The notes under the pieces: generated by a model
The model's database searches: none
What the model saw: only the letters and a program-made list of their open reading frames with translations
Told to the model about the DNA's origin: nothing
Position numbers and translations under genes: made by a program
Assembly (NCBI GenBank): GCA_933207985.1
Contig: OW240916.1
Span: 139,241,536 to 139,305,535 of the forward strand
Source: Pelobates cultripes
Lineage: Eukaryota > Chordata > Amphibia > Anura > Pelobatidae
Reading direction: 5' to 3'
Length of the DNA stretch: 64,000 bases
Part shown: in pieces, positions 30,890 through 43,240 of the stretch
Numbering within the stretch: the first letter of the stretch is position 1
Layout: the number at the start of each line of letters is the position of its first letter

Positions 30890-32560
30890 GGATTTGTCCT
30901 TTTGGGATGTTGTTTAGCCAGGGGCGGAAGTGACAGTTATCTGTGTGGATATAACTGTTCACATCCACCTTTTTGAAGAATGTTTGAATTTTTATTTTAT
31001 CCTTTTCAATATTAATCTCTTGATCCAGAAAATTGACTCTTTGTTCATGGATCTCATGAGTTAACCTAATGTTCCACGAGTTAGTGTTTAAAAAGGATAA
31101 CAATTCTAAAGCTGAAGCCCTGTTGCCTTTTCAAATAAAAAATATATCGTTGATGTAATGTTTATATAGGACCCAGCTTTGTTGGGAATGTATAAAAAAA
31201 AATTCCCAATGGGCCATAAAAAGATTCGCATAGCTGGGTGCAAACCTAGTCCCCATAGCTGTGCCGCTACACTGTAAGTAAAAATCACCTTCAAACCCCC
31301 CAAAAATATTCTGTAGAGTAAAAGAGATGCCGTCTTGCATAAAATTTATTTGGTCTTCTGGAATAGTACTATTGGTTTGCAGAAAAAAACGAGTGGCTTC
31401 ATATCCCTTGGAGTGTTCTATACATGGGTAGAGACTGGCAACATCGCACGTGACTAATAAAAATTCTTTGTCCCATTTAAAATTCTTTAAAATATTTAAA
31501 AGGCTCATGGAATCTTTCAAGTATGATGAACATAATTTAACAATGGGTTGGAGGTGGTTATCTACGTATTTAAATAGGTTAGATGTTATTAATCCTATCC
31601 CGGAGAAGATAGGTCTACCCGGGGGGTTCTGAGCATCCTTATGTAATTTTGGCAGAGTATGTATAACAGGGATTTGGGGATTTGCTATGTTTAAAAATGT
31701 ATACTCTGTAGGGGTTAAGATACCTTTTGAGAGTCCCTTATCTTAGAATTCTGTATATTTCTTCTTTATTTCTTCAGATGGTTTGTGATTTAGTTTTTTA
31801 TAAGTATCACAATCATCTAATTGCCTATGTACTTCTTGCAGGTAATTTTCTTTTTTCACAATAACAACCCCCTCTCCCCGTTGTCTGCCGATTTAATGAC
31901 TAAATCTGGATCCATTTTTAATTTCTGGATTGCTTAATTTTTTATTTCTGGAGAGCTAGCCTTTTTAAATTTTTAATGCCATTTATGCAGGCTTTTTAAA
32001 AAAGGTTTTCATGTTGTTAGATTTAAGAAATATTGGAAAAAAGTAGAAGGATTCTTTAAATCCGTGTGTGTAAAATTATCACTATCCCTTTCTACGTTTT
32101 CAATCATTTTTTAAGACATAAGTTACGTGAAAATCTGTTTGAATCTGTATATGCTTAAAATCTATTTATACAGCAGCTAGGGGCAAATTTAAAACCTTTA
32201 TTTAAAACATTTATCTGTGTTTGATCTAAAAAAAATTCTGTTCAATTTAAAACCTTTATCTCCTCAGTATTCTTCTTCCTTGCCCTCTCCAATTTCTTTC
32301 CTCCCCTATTTCCCTTTCTTCTAAATCCCTGTATCTTTTCCTTTGTGGGTTCGGTGTTCTAGGGTTCTAGGAACTTTCTAGGACCTTTATTCCCTCTGAG
32401 CAGGACATCATCTGACATTCATTTGTATAATTGTTTGATTTGGTTATTTACTTCTTCCTATCCAGCTTTACCATGCCTTTGTGTGATCATTGATTTTCCC
32501 CCTGCAGCCTGGATGTCATCTCCTCATAAGAGGATGAAGCATTCATTTTTTGAATTCTTC
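30890..32560 (-). pseudogene. Penelope-like reverse transcriptase, truncated (PLE C)
   Basis: Reading leftwards from 32560, an N-terminal Lys/Glu-rich part leads to LNKGFKFAP (about 32205). The RT then shows HTLPKLHK, PPGRPIFSGIG, CDVASLYPCIEH, GTAMGTRFAPSYANL and NFLDQEI. The catalytic box reads YIND in place of YIDD (about 31135), so the first Asp is lost. The protein stops at GQILRM (near 30890). The Cys motif and GIY-YIG endonuclease are absent. A single stop lies near 31743 and a frame change near 31105. It is closest in sequence to PLE B of the copies here. It is inactive for three independent reasons. Confidence 0.85.
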
Positions 32561-33340
32561 TTTGCCAGAAGCTCATGGAAGCAGGGTGAAAGGTTAGTGT
32601 AGGACCCATCTGAGAGGTTTGCCTTGACGGGGCAGGTGGGCTAAAGTCTCGCATGGCCATTGGAGAAACTAAATAACCACCATTTGTTTAAATATGCATA
32701 GGCATATGGAAAGAGCTCAGGCAACTTTTTCTTAGTTTTTTTTACTGTACTGTGGTAATTACTGCCGCCCAGGAGTGATGGGAGTTTGAGCACAGGATTT
32801 GTTTCTTTGTATTTGACTTCTTTAATAGTTGGAGGGTGTGGATTTTTACAATGCCTTGCAACACTAATTTTCACAGCCAACAGTAGGTGGATGATGACGT
32901 ATTTGTGAGGAGAGGTGTGAATGCATGGTGCAACATGTAATAGATAACCAGCTGGATCAAAGGGGACTACCACTGTCGTTGTTTTATGTATGAGAGTTTC
33001 CACTTGGTGCCAGAATTGTGTAATTTTTGGGCAATCCCAGAAAATGTGTTTGATGGTGCCTATAGATTGATCACATATCCAGCACTCTGGGGATACTGTG
33101 TTGTAGAGCTTGGATAATTTGTAGGGGACCAAATACCATCTCATCAATTTCTTGCAGTAGCCTTCCCAGGTTGTTTTCCCATTGTAGCATGTATAGTAGT
33201 TTGGTAGTGGCATCTTTATTATTTATGGCATTGTAGCACAGGGATAAGGTTTTTGGGGTGTTGCTTTTATGACACAACATTAACCAAAAAGTGTGAGTTG
33301 TGATGGGTTGCCAGGTTGTATGTTCAATATGTGTATTCAC
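32561..33340 (-). pseudogene. L1 ORF2 C-terminal domain and 3' UTR (L1-c), 5'-truncated
   Basis: Minus-strand frames at 33340-33070 and 33213-32641 give the end of L1 ORF2p: HTFWLMLCHK, then KLMRWYLVPYKLSKLY. The Cys-rich motif follows (CWICDQSIGTIKHIFWDCPKI and FWHQVETLIH), which in L1 is C-x2-C...H-x-x-W-x-C. The frame changes near 33140. The endonuclease and RT are missing. The CR1 insertion begins at 33341, at the upstream edge. Confidence 0.8.
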
Positions 33341-34670
33341 AAGAAAGGTAGTAGGGAGGAGTCCGGCAACTATAGGCCAGTAAGCCTTACTTCAGTAGTG
33401 GGGAAGTAATGGAAACCATGTTAAAAGATAGGATTGTTGAACATCTAAAAACACATGGATTTCAAGATCAGAGACAACATGGGTTTACTTCAGGGAGATC
33501 ATGCCAAACTAACCTTATTCATTTTTTTGATTGGGTAACTAAAATGGTGCAGTAGACATTGCTTACCTAGATTTCAGTAAGGCCTCCAATATTGTTGAAT
33601 GGGTAAGGCAGTTAATGAGTGACAGGAAACAGAGGGTTGTAGTCAATGGAGTATATTTGAAGCATGGGCTTGTCACCAGTGGGGTACCTCAGGGATCTGT
33701 ACTTGGACCCATTCTCTTTAATATTTTTATTAGTGATATTGCAGAAGGTCTTGATGGTAAGGTATGTCTTTTTGCTGATGATACTAAGATATGTAACAGG
33801 GATGATGTTTCAGGAGGGATAAGCCAAATGGCAGATGATTTAGGTAAACTAGAAAAATGGTCAGAGTTGTGGCAACTGACATTTAATGTGGATAAGTGCA
33901 AGATAATGCATCTTGGACGTAAAAACCCAAGGGCAGAGTACAGAATATTTGATAGAGTCCTAACCTCAACAACTGAGGAAAGGGATTTAGGGGTGATTAT
34001 TTCTGATGTCTTAGAGGTAGGCTGACAATGTAATAGAGCAGCAGGAAATGCTAGCAGAATGCTTGGTTGTATAGGAAGAGGTATTAGCAGTAGAAAGAGG
34101 GAGGTGCTCATGCCATTGTACAGAACACTGGTGAGACCTCACTTAGAGTATTGTACGCAGTACTGGAGACCGTATCTCCAGAAGGATATTGATACTTTAG
34201 AGAGAGTTCAGAGAAGGGCTACTAAACTGGTTCATGGATTGCAGGATAAAACTTACCAGGAAAGGTTAAAGGAACTTAACATGTATAGCTTGGAGGAAAG
34301 ACGAGACAGGGGGGATAGAAACATTTAAATACATAAAGGGAATCAACACAGTAAAGGAGGAGACTATATTTAAAAGAAGAAAAACTACCACAACAAGAGG
34401 ACATAGTCTTAAATTAGAGGGACAAAGGTTTAAAAATAATATCAGGAAGTATTACTTTACTGAGAGGGTAGTGGATGCATGGAATAGCCTTCCAGCTGAA
34501 GTGGTAGAGGTTAACACAGTAAAGGAGTTTAAGCATGGGTGGGATAGGCATAAGGCTATCCTAACTATAAGATAAGGCCAGGAACTAATGAAGGTATTTA
34601 GAAAATTGGGCAGACTAGACGGACCGAATGGTTCTTATCTGCCATTACATTCTATGTTTCTATGTAAGTA
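33341..34670 (+). pseudogene. CR1-type LINE, 3' part of ORF2 with 3' UTR
   Basis: The plus-strand coding sequence begins near 33360 with frames showing GFTSGRSCQTNL (33481) and DFSKAF-like text. It continues in an open segment (33615-34025) with SGVPQGSVLGPILFNIFISD, then the catalytic box FADDTKI (33769). The next segment (34059-34328) has PLYRTLVRPHLEYC and QRRATKL, typical of CR1/L2 RT tails. It ends with the 3' UTR cattctatgtttctatgt, the short-repeat tail of the CR1 group. Flanking octamers gtattcac (33333-33340) and gtgttcac (34671-34678) could be an imperfect target duplication. Stops and shifts make it dead. Confidence 0.8.
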
Positions 34671-34678
34671 GTGTTCAC

Positions 34679-34873
34679 CACAGTGATGCACAATACACAT
34701 TATTCGAGAACACAGTTTACAAAAAGCTTTTAGATAACAATGCCATTAAACATTTTTCAGGGTTGATAGTATACATATCGTAACATGCATATCAACATGC
34801 ATAACTTTCATAAACCACTAACACAGCCTCTTCTAAATTGGATTACTGCATGTTGTAGTGGCATCATTTATAA
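34679..34873. other. Spacer, possible continuation of L1-c
   Basis: If the CR1 inserted into L1-c, this should be the continuation of that L1, but I cannot recognise L1 protein motifs in it. Confidence 0.3.
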
Positions 34874-35245
34874 TTAAAGGGACACTATAGGCACTCAGAC
34901 CACTTCAGCTCATTGGCCCAGTCAATTTAACCCTGCAATGGTAATTGTTGCAGTTATTGAGAAACTGCAATAATTACCTTGCAGGGTTAATGCCACCTCT
35001 AATGGCTGTCTAGCAAACAGCCACAAGAGGTGCTTCTGGGTCATTAGTCAACTTTTGGTTGCCTGACTGACGCTGAACATCCTCACCCAATGCATGAGGA
35101 CATCAAGTGTCAGCCAAAGTCCCACAGGAAAGCATCGATGGGGTTGTCCTAATGCAATCTCAGACATGAGCGCTGGATTCAGGTAAGTGACAAAATGTTT
35201 TTTAACCCTTTGTGCACTGCAAGGTGGGAGACACAAGCGTAGGGG
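34874..35245. mobile_element. TTAA MITE (TTAAAGGGACACTATAG family), copy 2, right end lost
   Basis: The left end TTAA (34874-34877) is followed by agggacactataggcactc. A subterminal hairpin (gcaatggtaattgttgcag ... ctgcaataattaccttgc) is visible. The right terminus cannot be found; the copy fades near 35245. Confidence 0.65.
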
Positions 35246-35349
35246 TACAATAGACTAGGAATAGTACCGTAAAACCCATATATTACATTTGGCATTGCAA
35301 TGTACCAGAGAGTAGGTTGTGTATTACATAGTGGGTTTTCAATGAGCAC

Positions 35350-38300
35350 AGCTGTCTGAGCATCTTATTTTAACTGTGTCAAGAATGTATGTTTCTCTAA
35401 ATAAGTCTTCCACGTGTTCCATGCTTTTTTCCAAAACATATTAGTTTTGTTATTTGCTTGCTCTATGGTTTGTATATACATCTGAGCAAATGGAATCTGA
35501 GTGGATGCTAAATTTGTGCCAAACAATGATAAAGCAACCATTATAACGTGTAACATCAAGTATCTTACAACTTTCAACAAATCAGGAGGGAAAATACACA
35601 GAATGTAACATTCTAGTGTATTGTGTAGTTATGCCCACACATGATTTAATAATACTTGCTATATCTTACCAGAAACCTTGACGTCTAAGACATTTCCTCC
35701 AGATGTTCCAATGTCCATTAAAACATCTCCAGCAGTTATTTGATTTGCTTGGGCAGACATGAGAGAGGCGAGTCAGCACTAAGTACGACCTATAAAGAAG
35801 TTTCTAGTTAGCTCTATATGTGTAGAGCAAACCGTGAGGCCTTTATAGGATTGTAATTATCTTTTTATGTCCTCTTCAGCTAAAGTTACATTTAACTCCC
35901 TTTTCCATGTTTTAATATATGGGTGTTCCTTGATCTCAATCTGTACTTGCATTAAGGAATAGACTAATGAAATACATTTTAAAGACGGCCTGATTCCTGT
36001 AAAGGATTTTCAAAGTCTGCCAACTCTAATGCACTTATAGAAGTTTTGCGCTTAACAAAGTATATAGTTAAACAAGATTTAAGCTCTAAGTATGACTATT
36101 GTGCAATAGATGATATAGTATACATTTCTTAAATCAAGTTAGAGTTTAACATGGTATCATGATATATTTGATATACAAATCTGATGTTATGTCTTTACCA
36201 GATCCTATAATTGAGATCTGGTATCAATGCTCTTAGAGGTGTATCTGGTGGGAGAGGATGTGAGAGTATGTTTGTCTATGTCCCATAGTGTAAACGTTAA
36301 AACTGTAGTTGGCAGCATATTCTGGACATAAGGTCTCATACTCTAAGGTAGCCATGAAAACTTTGATATGTACACAGAATGCTTCGATGTGCACCCATTG
36401 TTGTGGTCTTGGACCTAAGTATGCCTGTGCTAGGCTACTTAGTATGGCCGCTTGGTGATAAGCTTGAAGGTTGGATATGCTCAGTCATTCCTCTGTCACC
36501 GGTCTATGCAGTGTACTGAGGAACACTCTTGGTTACTTCCCATTCCATACACATTTGGTTACTGATATCTGCTGTATTTTAAAGTAGGAGGGTGGCACCG
36601 TGATAGACAAAGAGAAAAATAAGTATTGTAGTTTTGAAGGATAATAATTTTTATGACAGCAATACAGCCAGACCGTGAAAGAAATTGTTCCCTCCATCCT
36701 TGGAATAATTAATTTCTCCATGCATCTGTAGGTAACTGACACAGAATAAGTCAGTTACTGTTGGAGTCAATGCTATTCCCAAACATTTGAGGTGATTTGA
36801 TCTGCAATCGTAATTAAACTTTCCTTTCTGTCGCTCTAACTGGGGATTTCTTAATTCTACTCCCATGTGCTCTAGTGACATCTCTGAGTCATAGTAATGT
36901 TTAATTTATGATATGAGCATTCATATTTTAGGGATGTTGGCTAGGGGTGTGTGGTAGACTAAGAGTTAGCAGTATGTCATCAGGAAAGAATATCTGCTTG
37001 TACTCCTTGTCCTACAATCATATGCCATTAATATCTGGATTTCCCCATACAAGTGTGGTTAGTGCTGGTAGTGCCAGAACATACAGTAATGGGTATAGTG
37101 GACATCCTGGTCTGGTTGTATTTGAGATGTGGAACAGATTGCATATAAGTCCAGCATTGGATATCCTAGCCATTGGATTGCTGTAGAGTATTGTATTGTT
37201 AATAATATTTTAGAAGGTTAGCCAAATATTTGTAGTACATCCTCTACAAATGACCAATTGAGGTGATCAGATGCTTTGTCAGCATCTAAGGAAAGGAAAA
37301 CACGGTCTCTGCTCCAGTTTTCAAGTTAATATAGGAGTTTAAGCACCTTCCTTGTTACATCTGTCCCCAGTCTTCCCTGCACAAACCTGACCGTGTCCTT
37401 AATACACTATGGTTGGGATATAGTGATTAGTCTGTTTGTGAAAATATCGGCTACCATTTTTACATCTGTGTTTAGTAGTGAAATTGGCCTGAGGTTTTGG
37501 CCTTTGTTTGGGATTTTGTCTGGCTTAGGTAATGTAGCCACATGACCCATTCACATATCTGAAGGCACTGAAGGCAAATCAGCATACAACATGTTCAAAT
37601 GTAAGTTCCAGCTTAGGTCCCAAGTTGGAAGAGAAGGTTTTATAATAAAAAACTGTAAATCCATCTGGGCCTGGTGATTTCTTCGAATACTGTTAGAACA
37701 TCTGTCTCTGTTACTGGAGCATGAAGGGCATCTTTCTGATTAACGGTTAAGTGAGGTAGATGTACTGTTGATGACAGGTTATTAATCTCAGCGGTAGATG
37801 GCTGATGTATCATCCCGTAAATTCCAAAGTTTACAATTATAAAATTGTGCAAAGTCATTATAATTGTCTTGAGGTTTTATATGTTGTTTACTTTCATCTG
37901 TGAGGGTATGTGACATTTTAGAGTGGTACTGTGTGTTGCAGAGCATGGCTGCTATGACTTTGCCTGTTCAGTTGATTATTACTTGAAGTAAGGGGCTTAA
38001 TCTTCTGAAGCAATCTGTCTATTTGATAAAGGAAATGTACTCTGGTGGCATCTCTCAGTCTTCTTAATAAACTGAGAAGTGTAGTTTGTTATTGTTTTTT
38101 AATGTATGATGCTCTGCTTATAAATAGACATCTTATTACTGTCTTGTTGGCTTGCCATAAAGACACTGGTGATATTTCTGGTGTATTGTTAACATAAAAG
38201 TATTCTCTTGATTCATCTGCAGGACAGAGTTTAATTTAAACTGATGCCAGGGATTGCAACTTCTAAATTTGTATTGGCCTTTGAGGGTTACTAGTATTGA

Positions 38301-39085
38301 GGCATGGTCTGACCACAATACAATCTAAGGAAGGTCCTGTTAGTAGAAAAAAAGTCTGGAGTGAGTGTGATAGCCCGATGAATAACAAGTGTAGCTATGT
38401 TCTAAAGGATGTAATGTGTACCACACTTTATAAAAGCCAAACTTAATAAATAGTTTAGTCAGCACCTTACATTGGGACTTAAGTGCTATATGTCTAGGGG
38501 AGACAGGAGACAAAGAAGGTTCAAGTTTAGGGTCTCTGAATTGGTGCCCCAGGTCTTTGTGGGAAAAGGCAGGCACATTCACGTAGAGCTGATTGAGAGA
38601 CAGGGGGTTGTTCGATAGTTAATTTATAAAAGTGCCAATTTCTTAAAATCGGCACTCATAGAAATCAGCACTTTTATAAACTGCGGATAAACTAGCATAC
38701 ACCTCAACCATACACCTCACTCATAATGCACTTCGGCAAGCTGAAGTGCTTTTGGGGTGTAAAATGGTCCTTTAAAATTAGGTATTGACCTGGACAATCT
38801 CGATTTTTATTTGGAATTCAACTTTTACTGATTTATTTATAAATATGGAAATGCCTCTTGACTTAGATGTTTGCATTCAGTGTTATTGGATGGATTAATC
38901 TCTAATGCCTAAGGTAGGTGCCTGTCCTGTGTGAAGTGTATTTCTTGAATGCAGAGCATATCTGCACCAGCTATCAATAAAATATGATGCTTGTAGGGTG
39001 CATCAATCCCCCTGACACTATGTGAATATATTTTCATTATGTACTGTGGGTGTAAGCAGGTCCATATGTTCAGTATGGTAGTCAG
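35350..39085 (-). pseudogene. L1 ORF2 (L1-b): endonuclease, RT and C-terminal domain, decayed
   Basis: This is the most complete L1 in the window, all on the minus strand. Near 39060-38930 the frame shows a VRG-type start, then GADMLCIQEIHF (EN). WSDHASILVTL at 38316 ends the EN domain. The segment 37640-37858 has HAPVTETDVLTVFEEI, the start of the RT. TRPGCPLYPLLYVLALPAL lies near 37080-37140. The catalytic box is F-P-D-D near 36990, with Pro in place of the usual Ala. The C-terminal Cys motif (NCWRC, then GHWNIWRKC and FW) lies at 35730-35660, and the end reads KKAWNTWKTYLEKHTFL (near 35400). Multiple stops and frameshifts exist throughout. Its 5' side meets the DD37E transposon at 39574. 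Confidence 0.75.
38590..38790. repeat. Possible small insertion with hairpins within L1-b EN
   Basis: The EN pattern is lost here. Two local hairpins are visible: agtgccaatttcttaaaatcggcact (38628-38658) and gcacttcggcaagctgaagtgc (38729-38750). A cctttaa end lies at 38770-38776. Confidence 0.35.
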
Positions 39086-39573
39086 CAGTTGCCATAAACT
39101 TTTACAAAGTGAGGGAAATAGGTATTCTAAAAGGGCAAGTCAAGCTGTGCCCTAGATATATATAGTCCAACTATTGTCCAAATATTGCACTATGTATTGT
39201 TTATTTTTCTTTAACAGCTGTATCCCAGTTGTTGCATGAATATATGTGGTTGCATAAAATGTTGTCATCTGGGAGGTACCTGTGGGAAGCTGTATTCATC
39301 TTATTAAGTTAAGTTATTATACATTATTACACATTATTTTGTTTTTTCACTTCACGCTGGTTTAGGTGAAGGTAGTTATATTGGTGCCTTTTATTTGCCT
39401 GGTTTAATTTAGTCAGTGATTTAATATTAGTGCCAAATGGTTGGTACTATCCTTTCCTGCTTGTGCAGGGGTAGAGATAAGTGTAAATGAAAAAATGAGG
39501 AAAAATAAATATAAGCATACTGTAAGCCAAAGTATGTACAAATAAAACCTAATGTGGGCCTGGTACTAAAGTA
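39086..39573. other. Unassigned flank between L1-b and the DD37E transposon
   Basis: This may be L1-b upstream sequence, but no protein motif can be followed. Confidence 0.3.
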
Positions 39574-41136
39574 CAGGGAGTGCAGAATTATTAGGCAAAT
39601 GAGTATTTTGACCACATCATCCTCTTTATGCATGTTGTCTTACTCCAAGCTGTATAGGCTCGAAAGCCTACTACCAATTAAGCATATTAGGTGATGTGCA
39701 TCTCTGTAATGAGAAGGGGTGTGGTCTAATGACATCAACACCCTATATCAGGTGTGCATAATTATTAGGCAACTTCCTTTCCTTTGGCAAAATGGGTCAA
39801 AAGAAGGACTTGACAGGCTCAGAAAAGTCAAAAATAGTGAGATATCTTGCAGAGGGATGCAGCACTCTTAAAATTGCAAAGCTTCTGAAGCGTGATCATC
39901 GAACAATCAAGCGTTTCATTCAAAATAGTCAACAGGGTCGCAAGAAGCGTGTGGAAAAACCAAGGCGCAAAATAACTGCCCATGAACTGAGAAAAGTCAA
40001 GCGTGCAGCTGCCACGATGCCACTTGCCACCAGTTTGGCCATATTTCAGAGCTGCAACATCACTGGAGTGCCCAAAAGCACAAGGTGTGCAATACTCAGA
40101 GACATGGCCAAGGTAAGAAAGGCTGAAAGACGACCACCACTGAACAAGACACACAAGCTGAAACGTCAAGACTGGGCCAAGAAATATCTCAAGACTGATT
40201 TTTCTAAGGTTTTATGGACTGATGAAATGAGAGTGAGTCTTGATGGGCCAGATGGATGGGCCCGTGGCTGGATTGGTAAAGGGCAGAGAGCTCCAGTCCG
40301 ACTCAGACGCCAGCAAGGTGGAGGTGGAGTACTGGTTTGGGCTGGTATCATCAAAGATGAGCTTGTGGGGCCTTTTCGGGTTGAGGATGGAGTCAAGCTC
40401 AACTCCCAGTCCTACTGCCAGTTCCTGGAAGACACCTTCTTCAAGCAGTGGTACAGGAAGAAGTCTGCATCCTTCAAGAAAAACATGATTTTCATGCAGG
40501 ACAATGCTCCATCACACGCGTCCAAGTACTCCACAGCGTGGCTGGCAAGAAAGGGTATAAAAGAAGAAAATCTAATGACATGGCCTCCTTGTTCACCTGA
40601 TCTGAACCCCATTGAGAACCTGTGGTCCATCATCAAATGTGAGATTTACAAGGAGGGAAAACAGTACACCTCTCTGAACAGTGTCTGGGAGGCTGTGGTT
40701 GCTGCTGCACGCAATGTTGATGGTGAACAGATCAAAACACTGACAGAATCCATGGATGGCAGGCTTTTGAGTGTCCTTGCAAAGAAAGGTGGCTATATTG
40801 GTCACTGATTTGTTTTTGTTTTGTTTTTGAATGTCAGAAATGTATATTTGTGAATGTTGAGATGTTATATTGGTTTCACTGGTAATAATAAATAATTGAA
40901 ATGGGTATATATTTGTTTTTTGTTAAGTTGCCTAATAATTATGCACAGTAATAGTCACCTGCACACACAGATATCCCCCTAACATAGCTATAACTAAAAA
41001 CAAACTAAAAACTACTTCCAAAAATATTCAGCTTTGATATTAATGAGTTTTTTGGGTTCATTGAGAACATGGTTGTTGTTCAATAATAAAATTAATCCTC
41101 AAAAATACAACTTGCCTAATAATTCTGCACTCCCTG
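39574..41136 (+). mobile_element. Apparently complete Tc1/mariner DD37E transposon (1563 bp)
   Basis: The element is flanked by TA at 39572-39573 and 41137-41138. The left terminus cagggagtgcagaattatta and the right terminus taataattctgcactccctg are perfect inverses over at least 20 bp. Subterminal repeats with gcataattattaggcaactt (39754) and the inverse near 40925-40945 (aagttgcctaataattatgc) form further transposase-site-like pairs. It encodes one uninterrupted transposase. All requirements for autonomous movement appear to be present. Confidence 0.92.
39792..40808 (+). CDS. Tc1/mariner transposase, DD37E type, intact (338 aa)
   Basis: The enzyme excises and reinserts the surrounding element at TA sites. 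The N-terminal helix-turn-helix (residues ~8-45, LTGSEKSKIVRYLAEGCSTL then IAKLLKRDHRTIKRFI) is followed by a basic GRKKR linker (49-53, GRPR-hook/NLS-like) and a second HTH (~60-110). The DDE domain has D144 in VLWTDEM, a Gly-rich loop (RQQGGGGVLVWAG, 173-185), D237 in FMQDNAPSH and E275 in SPDLNPIENLW. There are 37 residues between D237 and E275, which defines DD37E; Tc1 proper has 34. The vertebrate DD37E group has been called TRT. The length is normal and there is no stop or shift. ATG lies 218 bp from the left end. Confidence 0.93.
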   Translation: MGQKKDLTGSEKSKIVRYLAEGCSTLKIAKLLKRDHRTIKRFIQNSQQGRKKRVEKPRRKITAHELRKVKRAAATMPLATSLAIFQSCNITGVPKSTRCAILRDMAKVRKAERRPPLNKTHKLKRQDWAKKYLKTDFSKVLWTDEMRVSLDGPDGWARGWIGKGQRAPVRLRRQQGGGGVLVWAGIIKDELVGPFRVEDGVKLNSQSYCQFLEDTFFKQWYRKKSASFKKNMIFMQDNAPSHASKYSTAWLARKGIKEENLMTWPPCSPDLNPIENLWSIIKCEIYKEGKQYTSLNSVWEAVVAAARNVDGEQIKTLTESMDGRLLSVLAKKGGYIGH

Positions 41137-41138
41137 TA

Positions 41139-42140
41139 TTGTGGCTTGTCCATTGGCATTCCCATGTTGGTGGCTACATGGACTCAATAACCTCAATTGA
41201 GCTGTAAGGAAATAATAGTAATAGTGATACAGTGGCATATTGTACACCTGTAAGAGACATATCGTTACAACTTAGTTTTAAATGAATGGGTTCCGAAAAT
41301 GTTTCATTCCGTGCTTATGAAAGAGTAAGAACTTACTCAGGACTCAGCTCATGTGTGTTAAAAATAGTAAAGCGTATAAGCTCAAGCTTTTTTACTATAT
41401 GATCTGATACTGCTCTAAGTACAAGTATTAAAGAGAAACTACAATTAGAGGGTCAAGCCTAAAGGCAGTATGCACTAACTTTCTGCATCTTATATAGTAA
41501 ATGAAAGCAAAATCAATGAGCAGAATTATAAATGGTGGAGTAACAGAACATTAAGCAAGCATAGTTACTCATACTTGATGGTGTGTCAACCATCAATTTC
41601 TGAGGTCTTCTTATTGTGGTTGAGATAGCTCATGCTTTCATGGTAGCGATGTGGGCGTTAATCTCTTTGAGACCTTCGGGTGTTCAGTTGCAAAGTCTTG
41701 AATCTACCCTCTTCTGTTTTTAAAAATAAGTATCCTCATGGGGTAACCCTTCTATGGTATGTGGTTGTTTCTCAGGGTTGGGGTTACTTGCAGGAAGGCC
41801 TTCCTGTGGCATAAGGTAACTGGCGACAGTTCTGAATATACTCAAGAGGTGCTGCAATCCTTTAGTAAGTCTTTTTTTGCATAGCTCTTTGATATGGTAA
41901 TAATGCTTTCAAAACATAACATCTCTTGATATGGTGTCCAGTAGAGGCTTTGGCCTGGGAACTCGGTGCAAGGAAGTCCATTGGTGTTACTGACTCTGGG
42001 ATAACTTGTAAGTGGAGATAGTTTCTTCTTGCCCGGTCTTTCATGTACATAAGCTAAGATTCGGCAGTCTGCACTTGTGATTCTGTTAGGGCTTCTATGT
42101 TTTTCTGGGGGAGACTTTTCTTTGTACCGCAGCCTTTCCT
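41139..42140. other. No recognisable gene right of the DD37E transposon
   Basis: It has short minus-strand frames without identifiable motifs. It could be the 5' part of L1-b (ORF1 would be expected here on the minus strand), but no coiled coil or RRM signature is visible. Confidence 0.35.
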
Positions 42141-42900
42141 TGTATTCCGGCGAGGTCCGGCCACACACTAGAGCGCTTGGGGAGCAACACATTCAGACAG
42201 ACATCAAGTAAGCTGAATAAGTACCCCAATTTATTAGAACAAAGCAAGGGTTTATATAGGATTGCTAACAGAAACTCCAAGAGATGTGCATAATTAAGCA
42301 ATAAAGGGTGTATACAATTAAGCAAATGGTTTGAGACATTCTGTGCAATCATATTGCCGAAAAAAGACTTACTATCATAATGAGGGGGATTGCTTTTCTT
42401 AGTACCAGAAAGATAACAATTTTCTAATCTTATCTACAAAGCTTACATAGATGGCATACTTATCTACAATGCTTACTGGCCAGAGCTGGCGTTAGCTTAG
42501 TGAATGACCACTAAATACATTTTAACCCTTTCAGATTTCAAATACTATGCCATTGTGCGCCTCTGCAAACTCCCTTAATTTTGTCTCCATGTAGATCCTG
42601 GCTCCCAGGTCAAGTAAATCATTTTTAATGCTGTCAACACTGGTATTCTAGGTGGAAATCAAATTGGATGACATAGCATTGTCAACATTCCTGTCCCTCA
42701 AGGTGCCATGTGATCACAGAAATGTGTCTCTTCTGTGATCTGATACACACTCCCTAGCTTCCTGGTGCCTCATTGTGACATCATATATGAAATGGAACCC
42801 TTCAACTTGTCTCCTTTTATAGTCAGCTTATGTTGCAATGTATGATGAAATATACACACTTGTGACATCATGATCCTCTGTAACCAATCACAACTCAGTG
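42141..42900. other. Non-coding, possibly LTR-derived
   Basis: A minus-strand AATAAA lies near 42228-42233 (tttatt on the plus strand) after a GC-rich stretch with ctcgccggaat. The ends are not defined by inverted TG...CA or duplications. Confidence 0.3.
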
Positions 42901-43240
42901 AAGGTTACATATACTTCCTGGTTATCCTTGTTTCTTCGCCCTGTCGTGGTTCTTGTTACCTGAGAGTGTGTTTATATTGTGCATTGCATTTACTGTTTTC
43001 TGACCTCGGCTTATTTGACTATCCTTGCCCTCTCTTATCCTGACTCTGGCCAGAAGTCTGTGTATCTTTGTTTTCCTAGCATTCTGCCTGTCTCTTGTTT
43101 ATTCTCTGTCTGCTTGCAGACTTTTCATTTATCTGTCTCAGGCACTAGCCTGGCCAATATAAGGACTGGTACATGTTCCTTTACTGTTTCCTTTAGGCTT
43201 GCGTGTTAGGTGACCTCCATTGCATTTAGAGAGTCCATCA
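42901..43240 (+). repeat. Diverged copy of the dispersed T/C-rich LTR-like repeat
   Basis: It shares the order of motifs with 57400-57690: cttg-ttcttcgccctgtcgtggt, then gtttatattg, gacctcggctt, ctatccttgccctc, and finally a gcgtgttaggtgacct-type end. Coding frames are absent. Confidence 0.5.

Noticed and set aside
35668..35760. A neat minus-strand 'first exon' (ATG, 30 codons, then a GTAAGATAT donor)
   Set aside because: In another frame the same DNA encodes the Cys-rich C-terminal motif of L1 ORF2 in line with L1-b on both sides. It is part of that LINE; the splice-like site is chance.
40240..40488. Additional frames within the DD37E transposase region
   Set aside because: They are shadows of the 338-codon transposase in other frames.
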